Below, piece by piece: positions 29,965 to 42,025 of a stretch of DNA of 64,000 bases. The translations under genes were made by a program, and so were the position numbers. Numbering within the stretch: position 1 is the first letter of the stretch; every line of letters starts with the position of its first letter. The DNA lies in contig NZ_VYKJ01000015.1 in assembly GCF_008710095.1 (NCBI RefSeq), forward strand, positions 102,159 to 166,158, written 5' to 3'. The notes beneath the pieces were generated by a model, which was not told the origin of the DNA, searched no databases, and worked only from the letters and a program-made list of their open reading frames with translations. The stretch comes from Affinibrenneria salicis (GTDB lineage Bacteria; Pseudomonadota; Gammaproteobacteria; Enterobacterales; Enterobacteriaceae).

Positions 29965-31287
29965 GTGTTAGAACGCTTATCATGGAAGAGGCTGGTGCTG
30001 GAATTGGCCTTCTTTTGCCTGCCCGCTTTGCTGCTCGGGTTGTTAATCGGCTATCTGCCCTGGTTTTTACTGGCCGGCGTGTTGTCCACGCTGATCTGGC
30101 ATGGTTATAACCTGATGCGGCTTTCCTGGTGGCTGTGGGTGGATAAAACCATCACCCCGCCGAGCGGGCGGGGCAGCTGGGAGCCGTTATTTTACGGCCT
30201 GTACCAGATGCAATTGCGCAACCGGCGGCGGCGGCGCGAACTGGCGCTGCTGATTAAACGTTTTCGCAGCGGGGCCGAATCGCTGCCGGATGCGGTGGTG
30301 ATCACCACCGAGGACGGCACGATTTTCTGGTGCAACGGTCTGGCTCAGCACCTGCTGGGCTTCCGCTGGCCCGAGGATAACGGCCAGCACATTCTTAATC
30401 TGCTGCGCTATCCCGAATTTACCCGCTACCTGCAACAGCAGGACTTCAGCCGTTCTCTCACCCTGCAGTTGAATAATTCGCGTTATGTCGAGTTTCGCGT
30501 TATGCCGTATTCCTCCGGCCAACTGCTGATGGCGGCGCGCGATGTGACGCAGATGCGTCAGCTTGAAGGGGCGCGGCGCAACTTTTTCGCCAACGTCAGC
30601 CACGAACTGCGCACGCCGCTGACCGTGTTGCAGGGCTACCTGGAAATGATGCATGACGACGCGCTGGACGACGCGCTGCGTCATAAAGCGCTGAACACCA
30701 TGCAGGAGCAGACCCGGCGCATGGATAGCCTGGTGAAGCAACTGCTCACGCTGTCGCGTATCGAAGCGGCCACGGTTATCGATTTGAATGAAAAAGTCGA
30801 TATGCCCGCCATGCTGCAGGTGCTGCAGCGCGAGGCGCAGGCGCTGAGTCAGGGGCGGCACGAGCTGGTTTTCGATATCGACCCGCAGCTGTGGGTGTGC
30901 GGCAATGAGGAGCAACTGCGCAGCGCGGTGTCCAACCTGGTGTATAACGCCGTTAACCATACGCCGACCGGAACCCGCATTGAGGTGAGCTGGCGCAAAA
31001 CGCCGCAGGGCGCGCAGTTTGTGGTCAGCGATAACGGCCCGGGCATCGACGCCAAACACCTGCCGCGCCTGACCGAGCGTTTTTACCGGGTGGATAAAGC
31101 GCGTTCGCGCCAGACCGGCGGCAGCGGGCTGGGGCTGGCGATTGTCAAACATGCGCTGACTCATCACGATAGCCGGCTGGACGTCACCAGCGAGGCGGGC
31201 CAGGGATCAAGTTTTGGCTTCATACTGCCGAACCGGCTGATGGTTACGTCTCCCCCGGCGATCCGCAGCAGCGCGCCGTCGGCATAA
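29965..31287 (+). CDS. phoR: Phosphate regulon sensor histidine kinase PhoR
   Basis: A 440-residue kinase. Two membrane helices lie in the first 50 residues, a basic linker ([15 protein letters not shown]), a PAS domain ([23 protein letters not shown]), then the H-box [21 protein letters not shown] and the ATPase N, G1 and G2 boxes ([27 protein letters not shown]). It has no large periplasmic sensor and takes its signal through the Pst transporter and PhoU. GTG start, as in E. coli. It ends in an extension of about nine residues ([14 protein letters not shown]). Confidence 0.96.
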   Translation: MLERLSWKRLVLELAFFCLPALLLGLLIGYLPWFLLAGVLSTLIWHGYNLMRLSWWLWVDKTITPPSGRGSWEPLFYGLYQMQLRNRRRRRELALLIKRFRSGAESLPDAVVITTEDGTIFWCNGLAQHLLGFRWPEDNGQHILNLLRYPEFTRYLQQQDFSRSLTLQLNNSRYVEFRVMPYSSGQLLMAARDVTQMRQLEGARRNFFANVSHELRTPLTVLQGYLEMMHDDALDDALRHKALNTMQEQTRRMDSLVKQLLTLSRIEAATVIDLNEKVDMPAMLQVLQREAQALSQGRHELVFDIDPQLWVCGNEEQLRSAVSNLVYNAVNHTPTGTRIEVSWRKTPQGAQFVVSDNGPGIDAKHLPRLTERFYRVDKARSRQTGGSGLGLAIVKHALTHHDSRLDVTSEAGQGSSFGFILPNRLMVTSPPAIRSSAPSA

Positions 31288-31298
31288 AGGCGCGCCCT

Positions 31299-31332
31299 CG
31301 TCGCCCCGCGTGATGAATTTCGTGGGGCGACG
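31299..31332 (+). terminator. Hairpin after phoR
   Basis: CGTCGCCCC (31299-31307) pairs with GGGGCGACG (31324-31332) 12 bases after the phoR stop. No strong T-run follows, so rho-independent termination is only likely. The remaining bases to the next gene hold no further feature that I can name. Confidence 0.55.
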
Positions 31333-31578
31333 ACCCGATCATATCCGCTTTGATTACCTACCGGCTTCCCCTTAAACCGCTATACCGGCGCGCCGCCGCA
31401 TGCGTCTGAAGCGCAGCTGAGATTCTCCTGTTGTCGGCAGTGGAAATTCGTGTCAGGATAGCGTAATTATAGCCGTCTGGAAGTCTGTTTTCGACGGCCG
31501 GCGATGACCTTATTACTTCACTAACCCACGCTGTCTGCCGCGCTTCGCGCACTGCGGACAGCGACTCAGGAGCAAAGC

Positions 31579-32685
31579 ATGGCACAAGCGAAACCCCCGT
31601 TCCGGGCCGACGTAGTCGGCAGTTTGCTGCGTCCGGCGGCGATCAAGCAGGCGCGCGCGCAGCTACAGGCCGGCGAGATCGACGCGGCCCGGCTGCGTGA
31701 CATTGAAGACCGGGAAATCCTGCGCGCGGTGGAACTACAGCGTGCGGCAGGTCTGCAGGTGGTGACCGACGGTGAATTTCGCCGCTCCTGGTGGCATTTT
31801 GATTTCTTCGAAGGACTGGATGGCGTGGAAGGCTATGAGGGCGGCCATGGCATTCAGTTCAATGGCGTCCAGACCCGCTCGCGCGGCATTAAAGTGACCG
31901 GTAAAGTGGGCTTTAATCCGCAGCATCCGATGCTGGAGGACTTCCGTTACCTGCAACGCATCGCCGGCGACGCTACGGCGAAAATGACCATTCCCAGCCC
32001 TGCCGTGCTGCATTTCCGCGGCGGGCGCAAAGCCATCGACAGCGCGGTTTATCCGACCCTTGACGCCTACTTCGACGATCTGGCGCAGACCTGGCGCGAT
32101 GCCATCAGGGCATTTTACGACGCCGGCTGCCGCTATCTGCAGTTGGACGATACCGTTTGGGGCTATTTGTGCTCCGACGATCAGAAGCGGCAGATCCGGG
32201 AACGCGGCGAAGATCCCGAACAGCTGGCGCAAATTTACGCCCGGGTACTGAACCAGGCGCTGGCAGACAAGCCTTCCGATCTGGTGATCGGCCTGCATGT
32301 CTGCCGCGGCAATTTCCGCTCCACCTGGATCTCGGAAGGCGGTTATGAGCCGGTGGCCAGCACGCTGTTTGGCGGGGTGAATGTTGATGCGTTCTTCCTC
32401 GAATACGATACGGCGCGCGCCGGCGGCTTTGAGCCGCTGCGTTTTATCCGCCCGGGGCATCAGCAGGTAGTGCTGGGCCTGATTACCACCAAGAATGGCG
32501 AGCTGGAGCCGGCGGGTGATGTTGAAAAACGCATTGCGGAAGCCGCTCGCTATGTCGACATTAACCAGCTCTGCCTGAGCCCGCAGTGCGGTTTCGCTTC
32601 TACCGAAGAGGGCAATAGCCTGACGGAAGAGCAGCAGTGGGCGAAACTGAAACTGGTGGTCGATATCGCCGCCCGGGTCTGGTAG
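31579..32685 (+). CDS. Cobalamin-independent methionine synthase-like protein (MetE C-terminal family)
   Basis: A 368-residue TIM-barrel protein of the single-domain MetE family (YxjG/YxjH-type). The N-terminal FRADVVGSLLRP, VVTDGEFRRSWWHFDF and LQLDDTVWGY are typical, and the zinc ligands are visible as H240 and C242 (GLHVCRGN) and C337 (PQCGF). Full MetE has an additional N-terminal barrel, missing here. The family includes methyl transfer to homocysteine from simple donors; the true methyl donor is unknown. It stands as a single gene, inserted between phoR and brnQ compared with E. coli. ATG 31579 with a CAGGAGC site. Confidence 0.85.
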   Translation: MAQAKPPFRADVVGSLLRPAAIKQARAQLQAGEIDAARLRDIEDREILRAVELQRAAGLQVVTDGEFRRSWWHFDFFEGLDGVEGYEGGHGIQFNGVQTRSRGIKVTGKVGFNPQHPMLEDFRYLQRIAGDATAKMTIPSPAVLHFRGGRKAIDSAVYPTLDAYFDDLAQTWRDAIRAFYDAGCRYLQLDDTVWGYLCSDDQKRQIRERGEDPEQLAQIYARVLNQALADKPSDLVIGLHVCRGNFRSTWISEGGYEPVASTLFGGVNVDAFFLEYDTARAGGFEPLRFIRPGHQQVVLGLITTKNGELEPAGDVEKRIAEAARYVDINQLCLSPQCGFASTEEGNSLTEEQQWAKLKLVVDIAARVW

Positions 32686-32709
32686 GCCAGGCGGCCCACG
32701 CTTTTTACA

Positions 32710-32737
32710 ACGCCGATACCAGTATCGGCGTTTTTTT
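32710..32737 (+). terminator. Rho-independent terminator of MetE-like gene
   Basis: ACGCCGATAC pairs with GTATCGGCGT around a CA loop and a run of seven T follows. A clear terminator 24 bases after the stop codon. Confidence 0.9.
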
Positions 32738-33083
32738 ATATGCATAAGATAAAACAATGACTGTATTTTGCGCGAAAATGGAATTTTACGGCATAATTTT
32801 GCGCTGCAAGCCTGTTTAATGCACAAATCATGTTCTGCTCAATGAGTGAAATTGCCAAATATAGTTCCTAATTATTAATGTAATTAAGACGTATATACTG
32901 CATTTGCAATGATCTCTTGTCTTTTCACGCTATAAACGTTTTACTTAGCCCCCATTAACGCTGCGCAGAAAATAATCATTATTCTCCTTTTGCTCATTCC
33001 ATCGCCAGCGCGGCGGAAGGCACTGCGGCAGCGGCTTCGTGTTTCTTCTTTTGGCAATTATTACAGGCAACAAAATACAGGTT
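32738..33083 (+). other. AT-rich promoter region of brnQ
   Basis: This 346-base AT-rich stretch precedes brnQ. I see no coding frame with a ribosome site and no riboswitch structure. A promoter is expected here; no specific boxes could be fixed with confidence. Confidence 0.4.
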
Positions 33084-34403
33084 ATGAGTCATCGTTTAAC
33101 TTCTAAAGATATCATGGCATTAGGTTTTATGACCTTTGCCTTGTTCGTGGGGGCGGGCAATATCATCTTTCCCCCGATGGTCGGTCTGCAGGCGGGCGAG
33201 CATGTCTGGCGCGCCGCGTTCGGTTTCCTGCTGACGGCGGTGGGTTTGCCGGTGCTGACTGTGGTCGCGCTGGCGCGCGTCGGGGGCGGAATCGACGCGC
33301 TGAGTTCGCCGATTGGCCGCAGAGCCGGCATCCTGCTGGCTACCGTCTGTTATCTGGCCGTCGGCCCGCTGTTCGCCACGCCGCGCACCGCCACCGTTTC
33401 GTTTGAGGTGGGCATCGCCCCGCTGACCGGTACCGGCACGGCGCCGCTGCTGGTTTACAGCATCCTGTACTTCGCGATTGTCACCGGCGTTTCGCTTTAT
33501 CCCGGACGCCTGCTGGACACCGTTGGCCACGTGCTGGCGCCGGTTAAAATCATCGCGCTGCTGATTCTGGGGCTGGCGGCGATGCTGTGGCCGGCCGGCG
33601 AGTCTCTGCCCGCCATCGAACTTTATCAGCGGGTGCCGTTCTCCAGCGGTTTTGTTAACGGCTATCTGACGATGGATACCCTGGGCGCGATGGTGTTCGG
33701 GATCGTGATCGTCAATGCGGCGCGTTCGCGCGGCGTAGCGGATGCGCAACTGCTCACCCGCTATACCATTCGGGCCGGGCTGATTGCCGGCATCGGCCTG
33801 ATGCTGGTTTATTTGACTCTGTTTAAACTGGGCGCCGGCAGCGGTTCGCTGGTGCCCGGCGCGCAGAACGGCGCCGAAATTCTGCACGCCTATGTGCAGT
33901 ATACCTTCGGCGACATCGGCAGCTCTTTCCTTGCGCTGCTGATCTTCGTCGCCTGTATGGTGACGGCGGTCGGCCTGACCTGCGCCTGCGCGGAGTTTTT
34001 CTCGCAGTATCTGCCGTTTTCCTACCGCACGCTGGTATTTATCCTCGGCCTGTTTTCAATGGTGGTTTCCAATCTGGGCTTAAGCCATCTGATCCACCTT
34101 TCAATCCCGGTGCTGACGGCGATTTATCCGCCCTGCATCGTCCTGGTGCTGCTGAGTTTCACGCTGAACTGGTGGAATAGCCGGACGCGCATTGTGGCTC
34201 CGACCATGCTAATCAGCCTGGTGTTTGGAATTATTGATGGGATAAAATCCTCTTCCTTCCAGCCATTGTTGCCGGAATGGAGTCAGCATCTGCCGCTCAA
34301 CGCGCAGGGGCTTTCCTGGCTGCCGCCTTCACTGCTGATTTTACTGGCCGCGGTGGTTTACGATCGGCTGTGCGGACGGCGGCAGAGCGTTCACGCGCGG
34401 TAA
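33084..34403 (+). CDS. brnQ: Branched-chain amino acid carrier BrnQ
   Basis: A 439-residue inner-membrane carrier of the LIVCS family that takes up leucine, isoleucine and valine with sodium or protons. It is nearly collinear with E. coli Brn[41 protein letters not shown], and [20 protein letters not shown]. About 12 membrane helices. The frame opens further upstream, but ATG 33084 is the homologous start. It is followed by a terminator and proY, as in E. coli. Confidence 0.95.
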   Translation: MSHRLTSKDIMALGFMTFALFVGAGNIIFPPMVGLQAGEHVWRAAFGFLLTAVGLPVLTVVALARVGGGIDALSSPIGRRAGILLATVCYLAVGPLFATPRTATVSFEVGIAPLTGTGTAPLLVYSILYFAIVTGVSLYPGRLLDTVGHVLAPVKIIALLILGLAAMLWPAGESLPAIELYQRVPFSSGFVNGYLTMDTLGAMVFGIVIVNAARSRGVADAQLLTRYTIRAGLIAGIGLMLVYLTLFKLGAGSGSLVPGAQNGAEILHAYVQYTFGDIGSSFLALLIFVACMVTAVGLTCACAEFFSQYLPFSYRTLVFILGLFSMVVSNLGLSHLIHLSIPVLTAIYPPCIVLVLLSFTLNWWNSRTRIVAPTMLISLVFGIIDGIKSSSFQPLLPEWSQHLPLNAQGLSWLPPSLLILLAAVVYDRLCGRRQSVHAR

Positions 34404-34432
34404 GCATGTCGTTGTTATGAATCAATTTTTTC

Positions 34433-34461
34433 ACCACAGGCCGTCGCCTGTGGTTTTTTTG
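34433..34461 (+). terminator. Rho-independent terminator after brnQ
   Basis: ACCACAGGC pairs with GCCTGTGGT around CGTC, followed by a run of seven T. It lies 30 bases after the brnQ stop and 26 before proY, so proY may need read-through or its own promoter. Confidence 0.9.
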
Positions 34462-34486
34462 TTTACAGGACAGGGTTTGTTAACTT

Positions 34487-35878
34487 ATGGAACAACACTC
34501 CGCTAAACTCAAACGAGGGCTAAGCGCGCGGCATATCCGCTTCATCGCTTTAGGTTCAGCCATCGGCACCGGGCTATTTTACGGCTCGGCCAGTGCGATT
34601 CAGATGGCGGGGCCCAGCGTTCTGCTGGCCTACATGATCGGCGGCGTCGCCGCCTATATCATCATGCGGGCTCTGGGGGAAATGTCGGTCAATAATCCGC
34701 AGTCCAGCTCCTTTTCCCGCTACGCGCAGGACTACCTCGGCCCGCTGGCCGGCTATATCACCGGCTGGACCTATTGCTTTGAAATGCTGATCGTCGCTAT
34801 TGCCGACGTGACTGCGTTTGGCATATACATGGGCGTCTGGTTTCCCGAGGTGCCGCACTGGATGTGGGTTCTGAGCGTAGTGCTGATCATCGGCGCCATC
34901 AACCTGATGAGCGTAAAGGTATTCGGCGAACTGGAGTTCTGGCTGTCGTTTTTCAAAGTCGCCACCATTATCGTGATGATCGCGGCCGGTATCGGCATCA
35001 TCATCTGGGGGATCGGCAACGGCGGACAGCCGACCGGCATTCATAACCTGTGGAGCAACGGCGGCTTTTTCAGCCATGGGATCATGGGGATGGTTCTCTC
35101 GTTGCAGATGGTGATGTTCGCTTACGGCGGCATAGAGATCATCGGCATTACCGCCGGCGAAGCCAAAGATCCGCACAAATCGATCCCCCGGGCGATAAAC
35201 TCGGTGCCGTGGCGAATCCTGGTGTTCTATGTGGGGACGCTGTTCGTCATTATGTCCATCTATCCATGGAACCAGGTCGGGATTGACGGCAGTCCGTTTG
35301 TGCTGACGTTCCAGCATCTTGGCATTACGGCCGCGGCGGGCATTCTTAATTTTGTGGTGATTACCGCCTCGGTTTCCGCCATCAACAGCGATGTGTTCGG
35401 CGTAGGGCGCATGCTGCACGGCATGGCCGAACAGGGGCACGCGCCGCAGGCGTTCACTCGTCTTTCCCGCCGCGGTATTCCGTGGGTCACCGTGGTGGTG
35501 ATGATGATCGCGCTGCTGGTGGCGGTTTATCTGAACTATATTATGCCGGGCAAAGTGTTCCTGGTGATTGCGTCGCTGGCGACGTTTGCTACGGTTTGGG
35601 TATGGATTATGATCCTGTGTTCGCAGATTGCATTTCGTTTGCGTTTGACGCCGCAGCAGGTGAAAGAACTGGCCTTCCCGCTGCGCGGCGGCATCGTCAC
35701 TTCCTCCATCGGGGTGATTTTTCTGCTGTTTATCATTGGTCTGATCGGCTATTTCCCGGAGACGCGCGTATCGCTGTATGTCGGCATTATCTGGATTGTT
35801 TTGCTGCTGGCGGGCTACGCTGTTCAGCGCAAAATCAACAAAAATCGCCGGCAGGACGCCGAACTTCCCGTTCGTTAA
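34487..35878 (+). CDS. proY: Amino acid permease ProY
   Basis: A 463-residue permease of the APC (amino acid transporter) family with about 12 membrane helices. The start [32 protein letters not shown] segment, [23 protein letters not shown], and [18 protein letters not shown] are family marks and the order after brnQ matches E. coli proY. It is described as a proline-specific permease, normally cryptic in Salmonella; the substrate here is by homology. Confidence 0.93.
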   Translation: MEQHSAKLKRGLSARHIRFIALGSAIGTGLFYGSASAIQMAGPSVLLAYMIGGVAAYIIMRALGEMSVNNPQSSSFSRYAQDYLGPLAGYITGWTYCFEMLIVAIADVTAFGIYMGVWFPEVPHWMWVLSVVLIIGAINLMSVKVFGELEFWLSFFKVATIIVMIAAGIGIIIWGIGNGGQPTGIHNLWSNGGFFSHGIMGMVLSLQMVMFAYGGIEIIGITAGEAKDPHKSIPRAINSVPWRILVFYVGTLFVIMSIYPWNQVGIDGSPFVLTFQHLGITAAAGILNFVVITASVSAINSDVFGVGRMLHGMAEQGHAPQAFTRLSRRGIPWVTVVVMMIALLVAVYLNYIMPGKVFLVIASLATFATVWVWIMILCSQIAFRLRLTPQQVKELAFPLRGGIVTSSIGVIFLLFIIGLIGYFPETRVSLYVGIIWIVLLLAGYAVQRKINKNRRQDAELPVR

Positions 35879-35905
35879 GCGGCTGAACGTCTGACGCCGT
35901 ACCGG

Positions 35906-35946
35906 AGCACGCCTTCATCCCGTCGAGTGAAGGCGTGCTGCTTTTT
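35906..35946 (+). terminator. Rho-independent terminator after proY
   Basis: AGCACGCCTTCA pairs with TGAAGGCGTGCT, followed by GCTTTTT. It ends the proY transcript. Confidence 0.9.
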
Positions 35947-36057
35947 GCGGCGGATTTTAGGCTGCGGGCGGTTTCGCATTACGCGGCGAACGGGGTGATC
36001 TCCGGCGGGAAAATGCTATCCTGCTATCTCTATTGTCTCATTAAGATTGATGTAACG

Positions 36058-36552
36058 ATGACTGAATCCGACATTACGCAATTGAGCGCGGTCGTGGGTG
36101 AAAAGCTCAGGGCGCGCGGCGCGTGGGTGACCTGCGCGGAGTCCTGCACCGGCGGCTGGGTCGCCAAAGCGTTGACCGATATCGCCGGGAGTTCGGCATG
36201 GTTCGACCGCGGTTTTGTGACCTATAGCAACCGGGCGAAGCATGATTTGATCGGCGTGCGCGAAGAGACGCTCAGCCGGCACGGCGCGGTCAGCGAACCC
36301 GTGGTGACGGAAATGGCCAGCGGCGCGCTGCGGGCCGCCCGCGCCGACTTCGCCGTCGCCATCAGCGGGATCGCCGGGCCGGACGGCGGCACGGCGGAAA
36401 AACCGGTCGGCACGGTATGGTTCGGGTTGTGCGACGGGCAGGGCCGGGCGCTGAATGTGCGGCGGCAATTCACCGGCGACAGAAACGCCGTGCGGTTGCA
36501 GGCGGTGGGATTCGCCCTGCAAACCCTGCTGGATGAGTTTCTGCAAAAATAA
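36058..36552 (+). CDS. pncC: Nicotinamide-nucleotide amidase PncC
   Basis: A 164-residue enzyme of the CinA C-terminal family. Signature segments are CAESCTGGWVAKALTDIAGSS, AWFDRGFVTYSN, GAVSEPVVTEMA and ISGIAGPDGG. It deamidates nicotinamide mononucleotide to nicotinate mononucleotide in pyridine nucleotide salvage. It lies directly before recA as in E. coli. The frame is open upstream; ATG 36058 is the homologous start. Confidence 0.93.
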   Translation: MTESDITQLSAVVGEKLRARGAWVTCAESCTGGWVAKALTDIAGSSAWFDRGFVTYSNRAKHDLIGVREETLSRHGAVSEPVVTEMASGALRAARADFAVAISGIAGPDGGTAEKPVGTVWFGLCDGQGRALNVRRQFTGDRNAVRLQAVGFALQTLLDEFLQK

Positions 36553-36560
36553 TCTTGATG

Positions 36561-36576
36561 CTGTATGAGTATACAG
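36561..36576 (+). promoter_or_regulatory. LexA (SOS) box of recA
   Basis: CTGTATGAGTATACAG is a full CTG-N10-CAG SOS box, one base from the E. coli recA operator. It lies 81 bases before the recA start codon. Confidence 0.95.
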
Positions 36577-36629
36577 TATAATGACGCTATTATTCAGTAC
36601 ACCATGATTAACCGACAGGGCAGAGATAA

Positions 36630-37724
<1,095 letters not shown>

Positions 37725-37756
37725 GGTCGGCGCGTCCGGTATTGTTATGGCGATAG

Positions 37757-37777
37757 CCGGGGCGAGGTGCGCCCCGG
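37757..37777 (+). terminator. Intercistronic hairpin between recA and recX
   Basis: CCGGGGCG pairs with CGCCCCGG. There is no long T-run. In E. coli a hairpin at this place lets only part of transcription reach recX, which keeps RecX much scarcer than RecA; the same role is inferred. Confidence 0.6.
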
Positions 37778-37793
37778 TTGATGCAGAGAAGCG

Positions 37794-38288
37794 ATGAATA
37801 AACCACTAAACTACGCCATGAAGGTGTTGTCGGTAAGGGATTACAGTGAAGCAGAAATACGCCGCAAACTTGCGGCGTATTTGTTTTCTGCCGCGGATAA
37901 ATCCGCGCCGGAAGACGACGACGAACTCAGCCGCGCGCAGATGCAGGATGAGATTGAGCGGGCAGTGGAATACTGTCGGCAAAATGACTGGATTAACGAT
38001 CGACGCTATGCGCTGCGTTATGTCCACAGCCGCAGCCGCAAGGGCTATGGCGTTCAGCGTATTCGGGCTGAACTCGGTCTGAAAGGGGTGGAGAAAGCAA
38101 CAATTTCTGCTACGCTGGCGGAGTGTGATATCGACTGGTGCCGGCTGGCCAGAGACGCGGCAGAGAAAAAATTTGGTCTGCCGTTGCCCGTTGACTGGAA
38201 AGAAAAGGCAAAATTACAGCGCTTTCTGCTCAGTCGCGGCTTTTTTCATGAAGAGATTCAATCTATTTATATGAAAATTTCCGATTGA
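37794..38288 (+). CDS. recX: Regulatory protein RecX
   Basis: A 164-residue protein with the RecX helical repeats: KVLSVRDYSEAEIRRKL, AVEYCRQNDWINDRRYALRYVHSRSRKGYGVQRIRAELG and a final FLLSRGFFHEEIQSI. RecX caps RecA filaments and inhibits recombination. It lies 69 bases after recA, in the usual order recA-recX-alaS. Confidence 0.94.
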   Translation: MNKPLNYAMKVLSVRDYSEAEIRRKLAAYLFSAADKSAPEDDDELSRAQMQDEIERAVEYCRQNDWINDRRYALRYVHSRSRKGYGVQRIRAELGLKGVEKATISATLAECDIDWCRLARDAAEKKFGLPLPVDWKEKAKLQRFLLSRGFFHEEIQSIYMKISD

Positions 38289-38427
38289 ATGCATACGGGA
38301 TTTTACTTCCCTTCGAAGAAAATTTATCTTATTCCCACTTTTTGTTCGTGAGCTGCACGGTAGCGCCAGTCTGGTGCACTATACCTTGCCCACGATCTGT
38401 TCTTCATAGCTTGATTCCGGGACAATT

Positions 38428-41055
38428 ATGAGCAAGAGCACCGCTGAGATCCGTCAAGCGTTTCTCGATTTTTTTCATAGTAAAGGACACGAAGTGGTCG
38501 CCAGCAGTTCTCTGGTGCCCAATAACGATCCGACTTTGTTGTTTACCAATGCGGGGATGAACCAGTTTAAGGATGTTTTCCTTGGGCTGGATAAGCGCAG
38601 CTATTCGCGCGCCACGACCCCCCAGCGCTGCGTGCGCGCCGGCGGTAAGCACAACGATCTGGAAAACGTCGGTTATACCGCACGTCATCACACCTTCTTC
38701 GAGATGCTGGGTAACTTCAGCTTCGGTGATTACTTTAAGCGCGACGCCATTCTTTACGCCTGGGAACTGCTGACCGGCGAACAATGGTTCAATCTGCCTA
38801 AAGAAAAACTGTGGGTCACCGTCTATGAGACGGATGATGAAGCCTGGAACATCTGGGCCAATGAAGTGGGCGTGCCCGCCGATCGCATCATCCGCATTGG
38901 CGATAATAAAGGCAGTCCGTTCGCATCGGACAACTTCTGGCAGATGGGCGATACCGGCCCCTGCGGCCCCTGTTCCGAAATTTTCTACGATCACGGCGAT
39001 CACATTTGGGGCGGACCTCCGGGCAGCCCGGAAGAAGACGGCGACCGCTACATCGAGATCTGGAACCTGGTCTTTATGCAGTTCAACCGTCAGGCGGACG
39101 GCACCATGTTGCCGTTGCCGAAACCGTCGGTGGATACCGGGATGGGGCTGGAGCGTATCGCCGCCGTTCTGCAACACGTGAATTCCAACTACGAGATTGA
39201 CCTGTTTAAAACGCTGATTGCCGATGTGGCGCGCGTGATTGGCTGTGAAGATCTGTCCAGTAAATCATTGCGCGTAATTGCCGACCACATCCGCTCCTGC
39301 GCATTCCTAATCGCCGATGGCGTTATGCCCTCGAATGAAAACCGTGGCTATGTGCTGCGCCGAATTATTCGTCGCGCGGTACGTCATGGCAATATGCTCG
39401 GCGCGAAAGAGACCTTTTTCTACAAACTGGTGGCGCCGCTGATCGACGTGATGGGATCGGCCGCAGAGGATCTCAAGCGTCAGCAGCAGATAGTCGAACA
39501 GGCGTTGAAGACGGAAGAAGAGCAGTTTGCCCGTACGCTGGAACGCGGTCTGGCGCTGCTGGATGAAGAGATTAATCAGCTTACCGGCGACACGCTGGAT
39601 GGCGAAACGGCTTTCCGACTGTATGACACCTACGGCTTCCCGCTTGATCTGACGGCGGACGTATGCCGCGAGCGCAACCTGAAGGTGGATGAGGCCGGCT
39701 TTGAACAGGCGATGGAGGCCCAGCGCCGCCGCGCGCGCGAGTCGAGCGGTTTCGGCGTGGATTACAATGCGCTGGTGCGCGTGGATACGACGACGCCGTT
39801 TAGCGGCTATGAAAAAACGCAACAGCAGTCGAACGTGGTTGCGCTTTACCGTGACGGTCAGCCTGTCGATGAGATCCAGGCCGGCGATGAAGCGGTGGTG
39901 ATTCTGAATGAAACGCCGTTCTACGGCGAATCCGGCGGGCAGGTCGGCGATAAGGGCGAGCTCAGCAGCGGCCTGCTGCGCTTTGTCGTCGACGATACGC
40001 AGAAATACGGCCAGGCGATCGGCCATCTGGGGAAACTGGCGCAGGGCATCTTGCGGGTTAACGATTTTGTCGACGCAATTGTCGACAAAGGGCGTCGTGA
40101 TCGTATACGCTTGAATCACTCCGCGACGCATTTGCTGCATGCGGCATTGCGCCAGGTGTTGGGTAACCACGTGGCTCAGAAAGGCTCGCTGGTTAACGAC
40201 AGCTACCTGCGTTTCGACTTCTCGCATTTTGAAGCCATGAAACCGGAGCAGGTGCGGCAGGTCGAGGATATCGTCAACGCGCAAATTCGTCGCAATATGA
40301 CTATCCAGACCGAAGTGAAGGCGCTTAATGACGCCAAAGCGCAAGGCGCGATGGCGCTGTTCGGCGAGAAGTATGACGATCGCGTCCGGGTATTAACCAT
40401 GGGCGATTTTTCCGTTGAATTGTGTGGCGGGACGCACGCCAGCCGGACCGGCGATATCGGCCTGTTCCACATCGTCGCGGAGTCCGGCACTGCGGCCGGA
40501 GTACGCCGTATTGAAGCCGTTACCGGTGAAAATGCGCTGGCGGCGCTGCATCGGCAGAGCGATTTACTGCAGGATGTCACCCAACTGGTGAAAGGCGATA
40601 GCCATAATCTGGTGGATAAGGTGCGTTCCGTGCTTGATCGCACCCGAGTGCTGGAAAGAGAACTGCAGCAGTTGAAGGCGCAGCAGGCCGCGCAGGAGAG
40701 CGCTTCTCTCTCCGGCAAAGCCAAAGATATTAATGGCGTTAAGCTGCTGGTCAGCCGGCTGGATAACGCTGAGCCGCAGTTATTGCGCACTATGGTTGAC
40801 GACCTCAAGAATCAGCTGGGTTCGGCAATAATCGTACTGGCAACGGCTTCTGAAGGTAAAGTCAGTCTGATTTCCGGCGTCACCAAAGACATTACCGATC
40901 GGATTAAAGCCGGCGAGCTAATCGGCTTTGTCGCTCGTCAGGTTGGGGGTAAAGGCGGTGGTCGCCCGGATATGGCGCAGGCAGGCGGAAGCGATGTAGA
41001 TGCGCTGCCGGCGGCACTGGCCAGTGTTGAGCCCTGGGTGACGGGAAAACTGTAA
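38428..41055 (+). CDS. alaS: Alanyl-tRNA synthetase
   Basis: An 875-residue class II synthetase that charges tRNA-Ala. The catalytic domain begins [17 protein letters not shown] and [14 protein letters not shown], the editing domain has the metal site [11 protein letters not shown] and [13 protein letters not shown], and the C-terminal oligomerisation part has [15 protein letters not shown]. Length fits the E. coli enzyme (876). Upstream order recX-alaS-csrA is conserved. Confidence 0.97.
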   Translation: MSKSTAEIRQAFLDFFHSKGHEVVASSSLVPNNDPTLLFTNAGMNQFKDVFLGLDKRSYSRATTPQRCVRAGGKHNDLENVGYTARHHTFFEMLGNFSFGDYFKRDAILYAWELLTGEQWFNLPKEKLWVTVYETDDEAWNIWANEVGVPADRIIRIGDNKGSPFASDNFWQMGDTGPCGPCSEIFYDHGDHIWGGPPGSPEEDGDRYIEIWNLVFMQFNRQADGTMLPLPKPSVDTGMGLERIAAVLQHVNSNYEIDLFKTLIADVARVIGCEDLSSKSLRVIADHIRSCAFLIADGVMPSNENRGYVLRRIIRRAVRHGNMLGAKETFFYKLVAPLIDVMGSAAEDLKRQQQIVEQALKTEEEQFARTLERGLALLDEEINQLTGDTLDGETAFRLYDTYGFPLDLTADVCRERNLKVDEAGFEQAMEAQRRRARESSGFGVDYNALVRVDTTTPFSGYEKTQQQSNVVALYRDGQPVDEIQAGDEAVVILNETPFYGESGGQVGDKGELSSGLLRFVVDDTQKYGQAIGHLGKLAQGILRVNDFVDAIVDKGRRDRIRLNHSATHLLHAALRQVLGNHVAQKGSLVNDSYLRFDFSHFEAMKPEQVRQVEDIVNAQIRRNMTIQTEVKALNDAKAQGAMALFGEKYDDRVRVLTMGDFSVELCGGTHASRTGDIGLFHIVAESGTAAGVRRIEAVTGENALAALHRQSDLLQDVTQLVKGDSHNLVDKVRSVLDRTRVLERELQQLKAQQAAQESASLSGKAKDINGVKLLVSRLDNAEPQLLRTMVDDLKNQLGSAIIVLATASEGKVSLISGVTKDITDRIKAGELIGFVARQVGGKGGGRPDMAQAGGSDVDALPAALASVEPWVTGKL

Positions 41056-41073
41056 GCAAAAGCGTTATCACGA

Positions 41074-41111
41074 TAAAACGCCATAATACTTTGTTTGATT
41101 ATGGCGTTTTA
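41074..41111 (+). terminator. Rho-independent terminator after alaS
   Basis: TAAAACGCCATAAT (41074-41087) pairs with ATTATGGCGTTTTA (41098-41111). The stem ends in an A/T-rich closing run typical of a bidirectional terminator. The rest of the 314-base alaS-csrA gap holds the csrA promoter region; I see no further gene. Confidence 0.85.
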
Positions 41112-41369
41112 TTGCCCGCAGGGAAGGGAACTGCGGGCGTACGGGGGCGATCCTGATTATAAGTTTCGGGGATGTCTGATTCTATATCCTGACGTGGTAA
41201 CAAAAAGCGCAAGCTTTCTCATATCGGCTAAACTTACTACTAGTAACAAACTATGAGTTGGATGGGCGGATTTATCTAATCATCTAGGTTTACGTTTTCA
41301 CGGTATATGATGGATAATGACAGTGAGACAGAGAGACCCGACTCTTTATAATCTTTCAAGGAGCAAAGA

Positions 41370-41555
41370 ATGCTTATTTTGACTCGTCGAGTTGGCGAAA
41401 CCCTCATGATTGGCGATGAGGTGACTGTTACCGTACTAGGGGTAAAGGGCAATCAGGTCCGTATTGGCGTTAACGCCCCTAAAGAGGTTTCTGTCCACCG
41501 TGAAGAGATCTATCAGCGCATTCAGGCGGAAAAGTCTCAACCCACATCCTATTGA
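41370..41555 (+). CDS. csrA: Carbon storage regulator CsrA (RsmA)
   Basis: A 61-residue RNA-binding protein, identical in layout to E. coli Csr[32 protein letters not shown] and the basic [10 protein letters not shown] region. It binds GGA motifs in 5' leaders and controls carbon flow, motility and, in soft-rot bacteria, exoenzyme synthesis. The ATG follows a strong AAGGAG site. Confidence 0.98.
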   Translation: MLILTRRVGETLMIGDEVTVTVLGVKGNQVRIGVNAPKEVSVHREEIYQRIQAEKSQPTSY

Positions 41556-41563
41556 TTTACAAA

Positions 41564-41590
41564 GCGTCTCGTGAGCACGAGGCGCTATTG
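41564..41590 (+). terminator. Rho-independent terminator after csrA
   Basis: GCGTCTCGTG pairs with CACGAGGCGC around AG, followed by TATTG. A stable stem 8 bases after the csrA stop; the T-run is weak. The 41591-41847 stretch before the tRNA genes holds nothing else that I can name. Confidence 0.7.
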
Positions 41591-41847
41591 TATTGTATTT
41601 GCTCCTCCCGTCGCTTTTCTCTTCTCTCCCGCTGTTTTTTTCGTTGTCGGACTGCGGGATAACTGCCTGTTTTCCTGCTGATAAAATATGCTTTTTGTTG
41701 TCAATCTGTCCGTGTTGGGTGCGAAGTGTGCAAACAAACACGGGATGGGAAAAATTGTTTGACTTATAAGTCCGGGAAAGTAATATGTGCGCCACGCAGT
41801 ACCGGTGAGCTGTTAAAGAAATTCTTCAGCAGGTTATCAGTAGTGTA

Positions 41848-41940
41848 GGTGAGGTGGCCGAGAGGCTGAAGGCGCTCCCCTGCTAAGGGAGTATGCGGTC
41901 AAAAGCTGCATCCGGGGTTCGAATCCCCGCCTCACCGCCA
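41848..41940 (+). tRNA. serV: tRNA-Ser (GCT anticodon)
   Basis: A 93-base class II tRNA with long variable arm. It opens GGTGAGGTGGCCGAGAGGC, has anticodon GCT within CCCTGCTAAGGG, the GGTTCGAATCC loop and an encoded CCA end. It matches E. coli serV, which also lies between csrA and the argV cluster. Confidence 0.97.
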
Positions 41941-41948
41941 TTTAAAAT

Positions 41949-42025
41949 GCACCCATAGCTCAGCTGGATAGAGTACTCGGCTACGAACCGAGCGGTCGGA
42001 AGTTCGAATCTTCCTGGGTGCACCA
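41949..42025 (+). tRNA. tRNA-Arg (ACG anticodon), copy 1
   Basis: A 77-base tRNA opening GCACCCATAGCTCAGCTGG, anticodon ACG within GGCTACGAACC, GTTCGAATC loop, CCA encoded. It lies 8 bases after tRNA-Ser and is the first of three identical copies in tandem, corresponding to argVYZQ of E. coli. Confidence 0.97.
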
